A stretch of 64,000 bases of DNA from Megasphaera micronuciformis F0359 (GCF_000165735.1 NZ_GL538185.1:1-64000); one strand, 5' to 3'; positions 31,516-41,674 are shown, counted from the stretch's first letter. Program-made: numbers and translations. The notes: a model not told the origin generated them from the sequence alone.

Positions 31516-32163
31516 TTAGGCTCTCCTTCCTGCCGCACAATCTGCAAATAAGCGTGTAATATTAGTCTTTGATATACGACCTAAAATATGAAGCTCTTTC
31601 TTTTTCGACTGTTCGTCTTCTTCAATACGCACAACGGGCAAGCAGTCAATTTCAAATTCCAGCAATCGCTGTGCCGCCACCAAGGCCTTTTCATCGCCTT
31701 CAACATAAATGATTTTACTTACAGGTGTCATAACCATCCGTACCGGTAAGGTCCGTAAGTCATTGTTGCCCATAGCGGCTTTCAACAAATCCTTTCGCGA
31801 CACGAGTCCGACCAGAATTTCAGCGGCCGTTACGAATACAGTTCCCACATCTTCCGTAAACAAAGCAATAACCGCATCATAGGCCGTCATTTTCTCATCG
31901 ATTACGACGGGTTGGGAAAGATAGTCGGTTACGTTAATTTCTGTCAAAGCACGTGAAAGTAAATCTTCTTCCTTATTGCCCGTATAGAAATAACCTAACT
32001 TGGGTCTGGCATCAATAAGGCCCAACATGGTAAGAATGGCCAAATCCGACCGCAATGCCGCCCGGGTAACATGCAATTGCTCCGCAATATGTTGACCTGT
32101 CACGGGGCTATTTGTCCGAACAATTTTCAAAATTGTTTCCTGTCGTTCCGTCAACACGTGCAT
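31516..32163 (-). CDS. CcpN-like regulator: HTH plus two CBS domains
   Basis: About 215 residues. An N-terminal DeoR-like helix-turn-helix (RQETILKIVRTNSPVTGQHI, HVTRAALRSDLAILTMLGLI) is followed by a pair of CBS domains (TDYLSQPVVIDEKMTAYDAV and MVMTPVSKIIYVEGDEKALV). This is the architecture of CcpN, which represses gluconeogenic genes in Bacillus, where it is also beside the DUF299 gene. ATG 32163 lies only two bases from GGAGG, so GTG 32157 may be the real start. It probably controls ppsA or other gluconeogenic genes in response to nucleotide levels. Confidence 0.85.
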   Translation of the reverse strand: MHVLTERQETILKIVRTNSPVTGQHIAEQLHVTRAALRSDLAILTMLGLIDARPKLGYFYTGNKEEDLLSRALTEINVTDYLSQPVVIDEKMTAYDAVIALFTEDVGTVFVTAAEILVGLVSRKDLLKAAMGNNDLRTLPVRMVMTPVSKIIYVEGDEKALVAAQRLLEFEIDCLPVVRIEEDEQSKKKELHILGRISKTNITRLFADCAAGRRA

Positions 32164-32222
32164 CACCTCCGACACGTGAAAAAACAGCATATACTACTGT
32201 TATTTATCATACTATATTTTCT

Positions 32223-32262
32223 TTTTTAAAAAAAGCCTTGCTGCCAAAACAGCAAGGCTTTT
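32223..32262 (-). terminator. Terminator of ppsA
   Basis: AAAGCCTTGCTG/CAGCAAGGCTTT with a six-base loop and a U-rich tail on the minus strand, between ppsA and the regulator gene. Confidence 0.85.
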
Positions 32263-32295
32263 AGTATGTCTGCAAGAAGGGAGGATTTTTTATTC

Positions 32296-34686
32296 CTACC
32301 AGCTGTAATCTTCCGTATCCGCCCTACCCTTTCCTGTAAGAGAATCCATGAGAATACGCTGTTCGATTTGTGCTACACTCTTACGCGTCGAAGCTACTAC
32401 ATCAGGGTTGACGGAAATAGAATCTATACCGCTCTTGATTAAGAATTCCGTAAAGTCCGGATATACACTCGGTGCCTGCCCGCAAATTGATACGGTCTTG
32501 CCTTCTTTATGTGCGACTTCGATTAAGTGACGAATAGCACGTTTTACAGCAAGGTTGCGTTCGTCAAAGAGAGGTGCTACCGTTTCGTTGTCTCTGTCGC
32601 AACCCATGACCAACATAGTCAAATCGTTTGAACCTATGGAATACCCGTCGACAAACTTATTAAACTGATCGGCCAGAATAATATTCGAAGGAATTTCAGC
32701 CATAAGCCATACCTTGAAGTCCGGTCCGCGATGGAGCCCTTCAGCATCCATTAATGCTACTACTTTTTCCATTTCATCAACGCGACGGCAGAAAGGAACC
32801 ATAACATTCAAGTTCTTCAAACCGAATTCTTCACGCACTTTACGTACCGCTTTCAATTCCAATTTGAAAGCTTCAATGTATTTCGGATCATAGTATCTGG
32901 ATGCACCGCGCCATCCGAGAAGAGCACTGCTTTCATTCGGCTCGAACTTATCTCCGCCTTTAAGGTCACGATATTCACTCGATTTAAAATCGCTGAAACG
33001 CAAAGTAACCGGGCGGGGTGCCATAGCCTGGCACATCTTGCGAATACCTTCAGCCAATTGATCGACAACGCGTTCGGGATGTCCGATTTCGATGAGATAT
33101 AACGGATGTTCGTGAATGAAGGTCGTCCAAATAAATTCTTCACGCATCAAGCCGATACCGTCGCAGGGTAATACGCTGTATTTTTCAGCCATGTCGGGGT
33201 TACCGAGATTCATATAAATCTTCGTGCCAGTAATCGGGGCCGGTTCAACAACAGTCATCCCGCCTTGAGCCTGTTCCTGTTTCGGTTTTACCAGGTCTTC
33301 CACATACCCTTCATACACAACCCCGTTCGTTGCGTCAACCGTAATGTCGGCACCGTCATGAATCGTCGTTGTAGCTTCCGTGCTGCGACTCTTTGTACCC
33401 ACAATGCAGGGAATACCGAGTTCACGACTGACAATGGAGGCATGGCAGGTCATTCCCCCTGCATCCGTTACAATGGCCTTGGCCTTCTTCATCGCCGGTA
33501 CCCAGTCGGGAGCCGTCATGGTCGTAACCAGAATTTCTCCTTCTTTAAATTCATCAATACGCGAGGGGTCTAAAATAACGTGAGCCTTACCTGCTGCTTT
33601 TCCGGGGCTTGCAGGCAAGCCTTTAACGACGACAACACGTTCCGACGTAACTTCCATGGTTTCACCTTCCGTTGAGGGTTTCTTTTCCTTATTTTTCTTC
33701 GACCAAACTGTTTCGGGACGAGCCTGGAGCAACCAAATCTTATCGTTCCGTTCATCAACGCCCCATTCCATATCCATGTAACAACCGTAGTGTTTTTCTA
33801 TGGCTTTAGCATATGATGCCAATTCTTTAATCTGTTCTTCTGTCAAGACTTGCACCTTTTGCAAATCTTCAGGAACAGGCAATTCTTCGCAATCTCCACC
33901 GGCTTTGCGAACAAGTTGAATGGGCTTCGTATTTACCATAGTCGATACGATGCTTAAATCATCTTTTTTAACCCGGAAGTTATCGGGTGTAACAGTACCT
34001 TGCACAACATATTCGCCCAGGCCCCAAGCGCCTTCAATAGTAATCGTCGAATCGTCGCCGGTTACAAGGTCAACAGTAAACATGACACCTGCACTCTTAG
34101 AGAATACCATCATTTGAATAGCTGCACTCAAGGCTACTTCCAAGTGGTCAAATCCTTTTTTCGTGCGATAGTATGTAGCTCTGTCCGTAAAAGTAGATGC
34201 ATAACATTCTTTTACCTTCTGAATAACCATATCGGCGCCGCGTACATTCAAATATGTATCCTGTTGGCCGGCAAAGGATGCGTCAGGCAAGTCTTCAGCT
34301 GTAGCACTGGAGCGAACAGCCACGAAAGGATCCGGTTCGCCTACTTTTTGACCCAGCTCTTCATACCCTTTTCGAATCGATTCGGCCAATTTCGGCGGCA
34401 TCGGAGCGGCACAGACGGCTTCACGAATCTTAGCTGTTACTATACGAAGTTGCACTGGATCTTCGACATCCGTCAATTCTTCAAGCATTTCTTTAATCTG
34501 TTTATCAAGACCTGTTTCGGTCATGAAATATCTATATCCCGCCGCTGTCGTAGCAAAACCGTACGGTACCGGCACGTTTGTAGCCGACGTCAATTCACCT
34601 AAAGACGACGATTTACCTCCGACTAAGTCCACATCTTCACGACGAAGTTCGTCAAACCATAAAATAAAAGCACTGTTTCTGTCCAT
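32296..34686 (-). CDS. ppsA: Phosphoenolpyruvate synthase (pyruvate, water dikinase)
   Basis: The 796-residue enzyme has an N-terminal ATP-grasp domain (LVGGKSSSLGELTSATNVPV, DLPDASFAGQQDTYLN), the swivelling phosphohistidine domain with AGGMTCHASIVSRELGIPC, and the C-terminal PEP-binding barrel with LRFSDFKSSEYRDLKGG and GSNDLTMLVMGCDRDN. It converts pyruvate, ATP and water to PEP, AMP and phosphate. Regulation by the nearby PpsR and CcpN-like proteins is expected. The length is normal. Confidence 0.96.
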   Translation of the reverse strand: MDRNSAFILWFDELRREDVDLVGGKSSSLGELTSATNVPVPYGFATTAAGYRYFMTETGLDKQIKEMLEELTDVEDPVQLRIVTAKIREAVCAAPMPPKLAESIRKGYEELGQKVGEPDPFVAVRSSATAEDLPDASFAGQQDTYLNVRGADMVIQKVKECYASTFTDRATYYRTKKGFDHLEVALSAAIQMMVFSKSAGVMFTVDLVTGDDSTITIEGAWGLGEYVVQGTVTPDNFRVKKDDLSIVSTMVNTKPIQLVRKAGGDCEELPVPEDLQKVQVLTEEQIKELASYAKAIEKHYGCYMDMEWGVDERNDKIWLLQARPETVWSKKNKEKKPSTEGETMEVTSERVVVVKGLPASPGKAAGKAHVILDPSRIDEFKEGEILVTTMTAPDWVPAMKKAKAIVTDAGGMTCHASIVSRELGIPCIVGTKSRSTEATTTIHDGADITVDATNGVVYEGYVEDLVKPKQEQAQGGMTVVEPAPITGTKIYMNLGNPDMAEKYSVLPCDGIGLMREEFIWTTFIHEHPLYLIEIGHPERVVDQLAEGIRKMCQAMAPRPVTLRFSDFKSSEYRDLKGGDKFEPNESSALLGWRGASRYYDPKYIEAFKLELKAVRKVREEFGLKNLNVMVPFCRRVDEMEKVVALMDAEGLHRGPDFKVWLMAEIPSNIILADQFNKFVDGYSIGSNDLTMLVMGCDRDNETVAPLFDERNLAVKRAIRHLIEVAHKEGKTVSICGQAPSVYPDFTEFLIKSGIDSISVNPDVVASTRKSVAQIEQRILMDSLTGKGRADTEDYSW

Positions 34687-34749
34687 GGCTCTACCTCCCG
34701 ATAATCGGATATATTATTCGTAAACACTGAATTTATTACTTTGCTTCTT

Positions 34750-34778
34750 TATGGTATATTATTTAAATTTAAATGTCA
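34750..34778 (-). promoter_or_regulatory. Candidate ppsA promoter
   Basis: The 325-bp gap between ppsA and the PBP gene is AT-rich. On the minus strand TTGACA (34773-34778) is followed after 17 bp by TACCAT (34750-34755), a weak -10. The remainder holds presumed divergent promoter sequence for the PBP gene, with nothing else recognised. Confidence 0.4.
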
Positions 34779-35014
34779 ACTACTTTGTGCTAAAAGGTGT
34801 GTTTTTATATATTTAGTATACTCTATATTTTATCTGGTGACTTTCCGAAAACTGCCATTATAGAGATTTATATGATATCTATGCCTTTTATCACATTTTT
34901 TCAAAATAAATTTCCCTTTCCTATATTAGATGATATATAATAGGAACGATAATATCGACGTGATATGCCTTAAACGGCCTTGCGCCTTAATCGAACACCC
35001 AATAGGAGGATATG

Positions 35015-37036
35015 ATGTATACACCCAGACATAGAGTTCGAACGAAAAAGAAAGGGCCTTTTCGTTCTATTCGCGTCATGGCGGCTCTAGTGCTCGTCAT
35101 TATTGCAGGCCTCATGTTCGGCTATATATTCGCGGCATACCAAAGCTTACCCGAAGTAGGTAATAACATGCGGCCTGCCGTCTCATCACAGGTTTTTGAC
35201 AGTCAGGGAAAGCTGATTACGACTCTGCACTCCGATCAGAACCGGCTGCCCATTGATATTAACAAGGTCCCGAAAAACTTGCAGAACGCCTTTATTGCCG
35301 CCGAAGATAATCGATTCTACGACCATATCGGTGTCGATCCCATCGGGATTTTACGTGCCGTCGTAACCAACTTGACTAATCGCGGTATTGCTCAAGGCGG
35401 CAGTACGATTACTCAACAGTTAGCTAAGAATGCTTTTTTATCCCAAGACCAGACATTAAAACGTAAAATTCAGGAAGCCATCTTAGCTCTTGAATTGGAA
35501 CGTAAGTACAGCAAAAAAGAAATTCTGGAAATGTATATGAATCAGATTTATTTTGGTCGCGGCGCTTACGGCATTCAGACGGCGGCCCACACATACTTCG
35601 GCAAAGATGTAGGCGATCTTACTCTGGCCGAATGCGCTATGATTGCAGGCCTACCGAAGAGCCCCAACTACTATTCCTCCAGTGTTAATGAAGCCACCGC
35701 CCGCAAAAACGTAGTGGTAGGCCAAATGGAAAAATACGGATACATTACACCTTCCCAAGCGGAAGAAGCTAAAAAATCAAGTCTGGATATTAAGCAAAAA
35801 TCGACAAGCAATACACCGGACGAAACGGCATACTTCATCGACTATGTTACTCAGGAAATAGCACAAAAGTACGGTGACGACGCGCTTTACAAAGATGGAT
35901 TGAAGATTTACACGACTCTTGATACGGATAAACAGCATGCAGCCGTTCAAGCTATGCGCCATCTCCCGGAAACACATACGGATGATCAGGGACTTACTCA
36001 ACCGCAAGGAGCCATTATCTCTATTGACCCGAAAACGGGCCATATCCTTGCCATGGTCGGCGGCCGCGGCCAAGACAGCTTTAATCGTGCCAGCATGGCA
36101 GTTCGCCAACCCGGGTCGGCATTTAAACCCTTTGTCTATATGACGGCTATGGAACACGACATGACTCCCGATACGATAATGGAAGATAAGAAGGTTGAAT
36201 ACGGAGGGTGGTCACCGCATAATGCCGATAACAGCTACCAGGGCCGCATGCCTTTATGGAAGGCTCTGGCATTATCCGTAAATACGGTCGCCGTTCAATT
36301 GGCTGACAAGGTCGGCCCTTCCAATGTCATTGCCAATGCCAAAAAGTTGGGTATTACGACCTTGGTGGAAGACGGCAGTCCCAACGATGATAACTTGGCT
36401 TCAGCCGCTCTCGGCGGTTTGACTAAGGGCGTTACCCCGCTGGAAATGGCGGCAGCTTACGGAGCCTTTGCCAACAAGGGAGTATATATAAAACCGACAG
36501 CTATCGTAAAGATTCTTGACCGCAACGGCAACGTTTTGGAAGATAACTCTTCAGATGTGCAAAAGACTCAAGTTATGTCCGAAAAGACGGCCTACGAAAT
36601 GACCAGTATGCTCGAAGGGGTTATTGCAAGAGGCACGGGCACGGCCGCTTCCATCGGCAGACCTGCGGCCGGCAAGACCGGTACGACCGACGACAATCAT
36701 GATGCATGGTTCATCGGCTATACGCCTGATATTGTAACAGCCGTTTGGGTCGGCGATGACACGGGAAGTCAAAGTCTCGGAGAAATTTACGGCGGTACTG
36801 TACCTGCACAGATTTGGCATGACTACATGGCTTCTGCCGTCAGCGGCACATCGGCTGATGATTTCGATGTCCCTGCCGGTATGGGAAAAGCTTACTACGA
36901 AGAACCTAAAGAAGACGTCAAATCTGATAAAAAGAACGATAAAGAAGACAAAAAAGAAGAGTCCGCCTCAAAGGATGACTCTTCAAAACAATCCGTTTCG
37001 GACAAACCGCAAAAGCGAAAATCATCTAAGCGCTAA
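35015..37036 (+). CDS. Class A penicillin-binding protein (PBP1a-type)
   Basis: The 673-residue bifunctional enzyme has a basic cytoplasmic start, one membrane helix (residues about 22-43), a GT51 glycosyltransferase domain (AAEDNRFYDHIGVDPIGI, QGGSTITQQLAKNAFL) and a transpeptidase domain with SxxK in GSAFKPF, SxN in LSVNTVAVQ and KTGT in AGKTGTTDD. The C-terminus is a charged Lys/Asp/Ser-rich tail. It polymerises and cross-links peptidoglycan. ATG 35015 has AGGAGG five bases upstream; the ATG just before it is too close. Confidence 0.95.
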   Translation: MYTPRHRVRTKKKGPFRSIRVMAALVLVIIAGLMFGYIFAAYQSLPEVGNNMRPAVSSQVFDSQGKLITTLHSDQNRLPIDINKVPKNLQNAFIAAEDNRFYDHIGVDPIGILRAVVTNLTNRGIAQGGSTITQQLAKNAFLSQDQTLKRKIQEAILALELERKYSKKEILEMYMNQIYFGRGAYGIQTAAHTYFGKDVGDLTLAECAMIAGLPKSPNYYSSSVNEATARKNVVVGQMEKYGYITPSQAEEAKKSSLDIKQKSTSNTPDETAYFIDYVTQEIAQKYGDDALYKDGLKIYTTLDTDKQHAAVQAMRHLPETHTDDQGLTQPQGAIISIDPKTGHILAMVGGRGQDSFNRASMAVRQPGSAFKPFVYMTAMEHDMTPDTIMEDKKVEYGGWSPHNADNSYQGRMPLWKALALSVNTVAVQLADKVGPSNVIANAKKLGITTLVEDGSPNDDNLASAALGGLTKGVTPLEMAAAYGAFANKGVYIKPTAIVKILDRNGNVLEDNSSDVQKTQVMSEKTAYEMTSMLEGVIARGTGTAASIGRPAAGKTGTTDDNHDAWFIGYTPDIVTAVWVGDDTGSQSLGEIYGGTVPAQIWHDYMASAVSGTSADDFDVPAGMGKAYYEEPKEDVKSDKKNDKEDKKEESASKDDSSKQSVSDKPQKRKSSKR

Positions 37037-37112
37037 AAACGCTCCCGCCGACGGCACCGGAAAGTTAACCCCGACTTTCCGGTGCCGTTTTGTCAACGGG
37101 AGCGTTTTTTAT
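37036..37112 (+). terminator. Terminator with nested stems after the PBP gene
   Basis: An outer stem AAACGCTCCCG/CGGGAGCGTTT encloses an inner stem ACGGCACCGGAAAGT/ACTTTCCGGTGCCGT, with T runs behind each. It is usable from both strands and separates the PBP gene from the converging permease gene. Confidence 0.85.
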
Positions 37113-37116
37113 TTTT

Positions 37117-38277
37117 TTACGCAGCCTGTCGTTTATCCGTCACTTTATGAACAAGGACAGATAGTAGGACAACTGCAACAATTACGGGGAAGGTAATTCC
37201 TAAAGGGGTATCCCAATCGAGAAGTTGCCGATAAAGGCAAAAACCCATAGCCCATAAAACTAAATTCGTAAGATTCACACTCGTGTCTCTGCGGTCAGCA
37301 TGCAATACAAAATAATCGGCTATTAAGACAGCTGTCATAGGGGCAAAGACAGAACCGATGAAATAAAGAAAATCCTGAAAAGCATCTGTATCGAAAAAGA
37401 CAGCCAGTATCACGCCCAGAACACAGGTTACTAAGGCACAAGGCGTATCTTTTAATCGAGGAGAAATGGAAGAAGCGCTGATGCCGGCTGACAGAGCATC
37501 CAGAAAAGTCGTCGTAACGGTCGACAACAAAACGATTAAGATACCCATACAGCCGAGACCGGCAGCAGCCATAACCGCCGCCAAGTCATCACTTCCCAAA
37601 TAAATAACGGCTCCCATACCGATAAAGAACATCCAACAGCTGGCTATAAAATAAGACAGGCAGGAACTGACCGTCACTTTCACGGGAGATTCGGCCGTAC
37701 GCGTATAGTCGGCAATAAGAGGCAACCACGACAAGGGCATGGCTACAGCCAACTCTACTGCTCCGCCGAAGGTTATATCCCCGCTCACAGGTTGAGGAAT
37801 ACCGTCAAAAACAAGACGACTTAAAAACAGGGTGAGAAGAAGCAAGGCTGCCATAATAACACGGTTAACCTTATCCAAGTTCTTAATACCCAATAAAATC
37901 CAAAGAGCAATTCCTGCACCGGCGATAACGCTCCACACTGCATTGCCCCAAGGCACTAAAGCATCCGCCGAAGTAGCCGCAGTCGCAATCATGACAGCTG
38001 TCCAGCCGATTAGCTGAATAACATTCAGCAAGGCAAACCAAAGCCTTCCCTTACTGCCGAAAGCCATCCCTACGGTTTCCATGGACCCCACACCGGTCCT
38101 GGCTCCGATCAGTCCGGCTGCAAACATAACGGCGCCGCCGATTAAATGGCCGATTAATATAGCCGTCGCCCCTTCGACAAAACCCAAGGGTGCTACGAGC
38201 ATGCCTGTCAAAATTTCGGCAATGGAAATACCGGCCCCGAACCATAACAGCCCGTTACTTACTACTGAAGTTTTCAT
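37117..38277 (-). CDS. NCS1-family permease, CytX-like (thiamin precursor uptake)
   Basis: The 386-residue protein with about twelve membrane helices belongs to the cytosine/purine permease family (LLWFGAGISIAEILTGMLVA, MPLSWLPLIADYTRTAESP, FGGAVELAVA). The TPP riboswitch in its leader marks it as the CytX type, thought to import hydroxymethylpyrimidine. Start at ATG 38277 with GAGAGGGG upstream; ten further open codons upstream belong to the leader. Confidence 0.88.
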   Translation of the reverse strand: MKTSVVSNGLLWFGAGISIAEILTGMLVAPLGFVEGATAILIGHLIGGAVMFAAGLIGARTGVGSMETVGMAFGSKGRLWFALLNVIQLIGWTAVMIATAATSADALVPWGNAVWSVIAGAGIALWILLGIKNLDKVNRVIMAALLLLTLFLSRLVFDGIPQPVSGDITFGGAVELAVAMPLSWLPLIADYTRTAESPVKVTVSSCLSYFIASCWMFFIGMGAVIYLGSDDLAAVMAAAGLGCMGILIVLLSTVTTTFLDALSAGISASSISPRLKDTPCALVTCVLGVILAVFFDTDAFQDFLYFIGSVFAPMTAVLIADYFVLHADRRDTSVNLTNLVLWAMGFCLYRQLLDWDTPLGITFPVIVAVVLLSVLVHKVTDKRQAA

Positions 38278-38304
38278 ACACACAACCCCTCTCTTCAAGG
38301 GGTG

Positions 38305-38333
38305 CAAAAAACGGCCGCCTGAAAGACGACCGT
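38305..38333 (-). terminator. TPP riboswitch terminator
   Basis: On the minus strand ACGGTCGTC pairs with GGCGGCCGT (two G-U pairs) followed by six U residues. It lies between the aptamer and the permease start and is the expression platform. Confidence 0.75.
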
Positions 38334-38348
38334 CACATAAGTATATAT

Positions 38349-38424
38349 GTCCCTACGTTGGCATTATCCACATCAGGTTACGGGTCGAATAAAATTTCCT
38401 CTCAGCCGGTTAAAGCTCCCCTTA
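38349..38424 (-). promoter_or_regulatory. TPP (thi-box) riboswitch
   Basis: The minus strand carries the thi-box landmarks in order: GGGGAGCTTTAACCGG, CTGAGAGG, GACCCGT, CCTGATGTGGATAATGCC and AACGTAGGGA. TPP binding is known to stabilise the structure and favour termination, so the permease is expressed when thiamin pyrophosphate is low. Confidence 0.95.
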
Positions 38425-38587
38425 CATATATTAAGTATACCATAGGTGCTAAGCCTGTCAATTTCCCTACTGTCAAAGAGATGTTTAGATTTTTTAATTT
38501 ATGAATTATAGGCGATACGTCAAATATATGATATACTGGTACTCATATTATTAAAATATTTTTCTTTATATAGAATCAGGTGAACTT

Positions 38588-39721
38588 ATGAAGTTAAACG
38601 TACAAAATCTTAAAAAACGACCGAAACTTTTAATCGCCGTCGCACTTGTTGTCATCTGTTCAATAGGCGCCTATGCCTATTATGAGCATACGGTATCCGC
38701 CTCTAAAGCCGGTGCCGTGGAAACGGCGGAAGTCACACGCATGAATATTAAGTCCAGCATTTCCGCTACCGGTGTTATCAGCCCTGTAAATTCCGTTGAA
38801 GTATCTCCTAAAATTACAGCTCGAATCAGTACTGTAGCCGTAAAAGAAAATGACCGTGTCGAGAAAGGACAGGTCGTCGCCACCTTGGACGGTAAAGACT
38901 ATGCTGCAAAGAAAGATCAAGCTCAATACAAATTGACCAATGCACAGCTCAAATACGAACGAGCCAAAGCCCTATACGAAGCCGGTGCCGGCAGCAAACA
39001 GGACTTGGATAATGCCCAGTTCGAATATGATACGGCTGCCAGCAGTCTGAGTGAAGCCGAATCAGATGTTGCCGAAACGGTCATTACAGCGCCCATGAGC
39101 GGAGTAGTGGTCGGTGAGCCTAAGACCCCCGGAACGATGGCCGTACAAGGCAACTCCAGTCCCACCGTTATTATGAGAATCGCCGACACGGGAACAAAAC
39201 AAATCATCGCTAAAGTTGACGAAACTGACATCGGAAAAATCAAAGTCGGACAAGATGCAACTTTTACGGTAGACTCTTATACGAATAAGACCTTTACGGC
39301 TCATGTTTCAAAAATTTCTCAAACCGATACCACCTATTCATGGGACACGACGAATACGACCTCTTCAGCATCTGCTTCTTCAGCCAGTGTTATTTATTAC
39401 TATGTAACCTTGGACGTAGATGACCCGAACGACGACCTTCGCCTCGGAATGACAGCTCGTGTCGATATCAGTACTTCTCAAAAGGAAAATGCACTGGTCG
39501 TTCCCATTGCCGCCTTGAAAACGAATAATTCCGGTTCTTATGTCGTCGTTGTTCACGATGACGGCTCAACGGAAAACGTAATGGTTCAAACGGGCATTTA
39601 CAGCGACGACTATGTTGAAATTACAAGCGGCCTGTCCGTCGGCGATAAAGTTTCTATCGCCTATACTTCATCGGGTAAGTCATCGGAAAACAATAAACAA
39701 CAGGGTCCGCCGCGGTTATAA
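38588..39721 (+). CDS. MacA-like periplasmic adaptor (membrane fusion protein)
   Basis: The 377-residue protein has an N-terminal membrane anchor (residues about 17-31), lipoyl/barrel-sandwich halves (ISPKITARISTVAVKENDRVEKGQVVATLDG near 75 and TVITAPMSGVVVGEPKTPGT near 155) around a coiled-coil hairpin, then a beta-barrel domain. It is the first gene of an adaptor-ATPase-permease operon of the MacAB type, exporting peptides, antibiotics or lipids. No outer-membrane channel gene is nearby. Confidence 0.9.
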   Translation: MKLNVQNLKKRPKLLIAVALVVICSIGAYAYYEHTVSASKAGAVETAEVTRMNIKSSISATGVISPVNSVEVSPKITARISTVAVKENDRVEKGQVVATLDGKDYAAKKDQAQYKLTNAQLKYERAKALYEAGAGSKQDLDNAQFEYDTAASSLSEAESDVAETVITAPMSGVVVGEPKTPGTMAVQGNSSPTVIMRIADTGTKQIIAKVDETDIGKIKVGQDATFTVDSYTNKTFTAHVSKISQTDTTYSWDTTNTTSSASASSASVIYYYVTLDVDDPNDDLRLGMTARVDISTSQKENALVVPIAALKTNNSGSYVVVVHDDGSTENVMVQTGIYSDDYVEITSGLSVGDKVSIAYTSSGKSSENNKQQGPPRL

Positions 39722-39735
39722 GGCAGGAATCTCCT

Positions 39736-40443
39736 ATGGATAATATTATGATAGCCCTTCAGGACATTCGCAAAATCTATCACATCGGTTCTCAAGATTT
39801 CGCTGCCCTGGCAGGCATTACTCTACAAATTAAAGAGGGCGAATTTGCAGCACTTATGGGGCCTTCCGGATCCGGTAAGTCTACACTCATGAACATTCTG
39901 GGATGTCTCGATCGCCCTACCTCGGGTTCCTATAAATTAGGGGGCAAAGAAGTCGCCCATTTATCGGATGATGAATTGGCTGTTACACGTAATAAAAGCA
40001 TCGGTTTCGTTTTCCAGAATTTTAATCTTCTCGGCAAAATATCAGCCTTGGATAATGTGGCCTTACCGCTGGTCTATGCCGGCGTTGGCAAAAAAGAACG
40101 AACTGAACGAGCCATGGAAAAGCTCCGTGCTGTCGGCTTGGAAACATGGTCACACCACAAACCCAACGAATTATCCGGAGGACAACGTCAACGCGTCGCC
40201 ATCGCTCGTGCTTTAGTCAACGATCCGCATATTATTATGGCCGATGAACCTACGGGTAACTTGGATACAAAATCAACACGGGAAATCATGGATATTTTCG
40301 AAGAGCTTCACAGTCAGAAAAAAACGGTAATTCTCGTTACCCACGAACCGGAAATAGCTGCCTGTGCAAGCCGTCAGCTGTTACTCAGTGACGGTTTGAT
40401 TACTAAAGATGCCGGAAAAGGGGTGGTTATGGATGTTATTTAA
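39736..40443 (+). CDS. MacB/LolD-type ABC transporter ATPase
   Basis: The 235-residue protein has Walker [22 protein letters not shown]-loop VFQNFNLLG, signature [17 protein letters not shown], Walker B IIMADEPTGNLD and H-loop VTHEPE. It powers the permease encoded next; the reading frames overlap by 11 bp. Confidence 0.95.
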   Translation: MDNIMIALQDIRKIYHIGSQDFAALAGITLQIKEGEFAALMGPSGSGKSTLMNILGCLDRPTSGSYKLGGKEVAHLSDDELAVTRNKSIGFVFQNFNLLGKISALDNVALPLVYAGVGKKERTERAMEKLRAVGLETWSHHKPNELSGGQRQRVAIARALVNDPHIIMADEPTGNLDTKSTREIMDIFEELHSQKKTVILVTHEPEIAACASRQLLLSDGLITKDAGKGVVMDVI

Positions 40444-41650
40444 AGAAAGCGTTACCATCGCTTTAACTGCCCTTTTGAGTAATAAACTACGCTCCATCTT
40501 GACCATGCTCGGCATTATTATCGGTATCGCCGCCGTCATCGTCATGATTTCCATCGGCATGGGAGTACGAAAAAATATTACGGACTCCATTGCCAGCTTG
40601 GGCAGTAATATGCTTATCGTCACCCCCAACTCGTCCAACTCCCGCGGTATGCGTGCCGCTGCCGGCTCAGGTAAGAAGCTGAAACTCGACGATGCAACAG
40701 CTATAAAAAAACGAATCAAAAACATTGATTATGTAGCCCCGACAGTCAGTGCTTCTTATCAAGTCGTCAACGGGAACGAAAACTGGAATACGAGTGTCTA
40801 CGGAGTGACTCCCGAATACTTGCAAATCCGTTCCCTTACGGTTACATCCGGGTCCTTCATCAGCCAAGCCGATTTGGATTCACGCAATCGTGTCGCCGTC
40901 ATCGGTTCTACCGTAGCCGGAAATCTCTATGGCTCTGAGAACCCTGTAGGTAAAAACATTCGCGTAAACAATCAGCCGTTTAAAGTCATCGGCGTCCTGG
41001 AAAAAAAGGGGCAAGCCTCTATGGGCGGTGACCAGGACGATGTCGTCCTCGTCCCCCTGACAACCGCACAGGAACGCTTAATGGGGATTACGTACATTCG
41101 CTCTATTAACATCCAAGTCTCTTCTTCCGACAAAATCGATGAAGTCCAAGACCAAGTCGGTACCCTTCTGCGCCAGCGGCATCACTTAGGTATAGGCAAG
41201 GAAGATGACTTTACCATTAACAATATGACGAGCCTCATGGAAACGATGAATTCCACGACGGCAACGCTTACCCTTTTTCTCGGTAGTGTAGCAGCTATTT
41301 CACTCCTCGTCGGCGGTATCGGCATTATGAATATTATGATTGTCTCCGTTACGGAACGAACCAGAGAAATCGGTATTCGTAAAGCCCTGGGAGCTACATA
41401 TCGGACTATTATGACGCAATTCTTAATCGAAGCCGTTATTATCGGCCTCATCGGCGGGGTCTTGGGAATCGCCTTGGGCATCTCCCTCGTCGAAGTATTC
41501 AAAAAATTCGCCGAAGTACCTCCCGTTATCACCTTGGCTCCTATTCTTATTTCCTTTACCTTCTCTGTCGGTATCGGCCTCTTCTTCGGTATCTATCCGG
41601 CACGCAAGGCTGCACGCCTTGATCCTATCGAAGCCTTGCGCTACGAATAG
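40433..41650 (+). CDS. MacB-like ABC transporter permease
   Basis: The 405-residue protein has an N-terminal helix (LTALLSNKLRSILTMLGIIIGIAAVIVM), a large extracytoplasmic MacB_PCD domain (residues about 50-240) and three C-terminal helices in the FtsX domain, with the motif RTREIGIRKALGATYRTI. The start at ATG 40433 has AGGGG upstream and lies within the ATPase gene end. Confidence 0.93.
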   Translation: MLFKESVTIALTALLSNKLRSILTMLGIIIGIAAVIVMISIGMGVRKNITDSIASLGSNMLIVTPNSSNSRGMRAAAGSGKKLKLDDATAIKKRIKNIDYVAPTVSASYQVVNGNENWNTSVYGVTPEYLQIRSLTVTSGSFISQADLDSRNRVAVIGSTVAGNLYGSENPVGKNIRVNNQPFKVIGVLEKKGQASMGGDQDDVVLVPLTTAQERLMGITYIRSINIQVSSSDKIDEVQDQVGTLLRQRHHLGIGKEDDFTINNMTSLMETMNSTTATLTLFLGSVAAISLLVGGIGIMNIMIVSVTERTREIGIRKALGATYRTIMTQFLIEAVIIGLIGGVLGIALGISLVEVFKKFAEVPPVITLAPILISFTFSVGIGLFFGIYPARKAARLDPIEALRYE

Positions 41651-41674
41651 CTTCACAAAATTAAAATCAACGAT

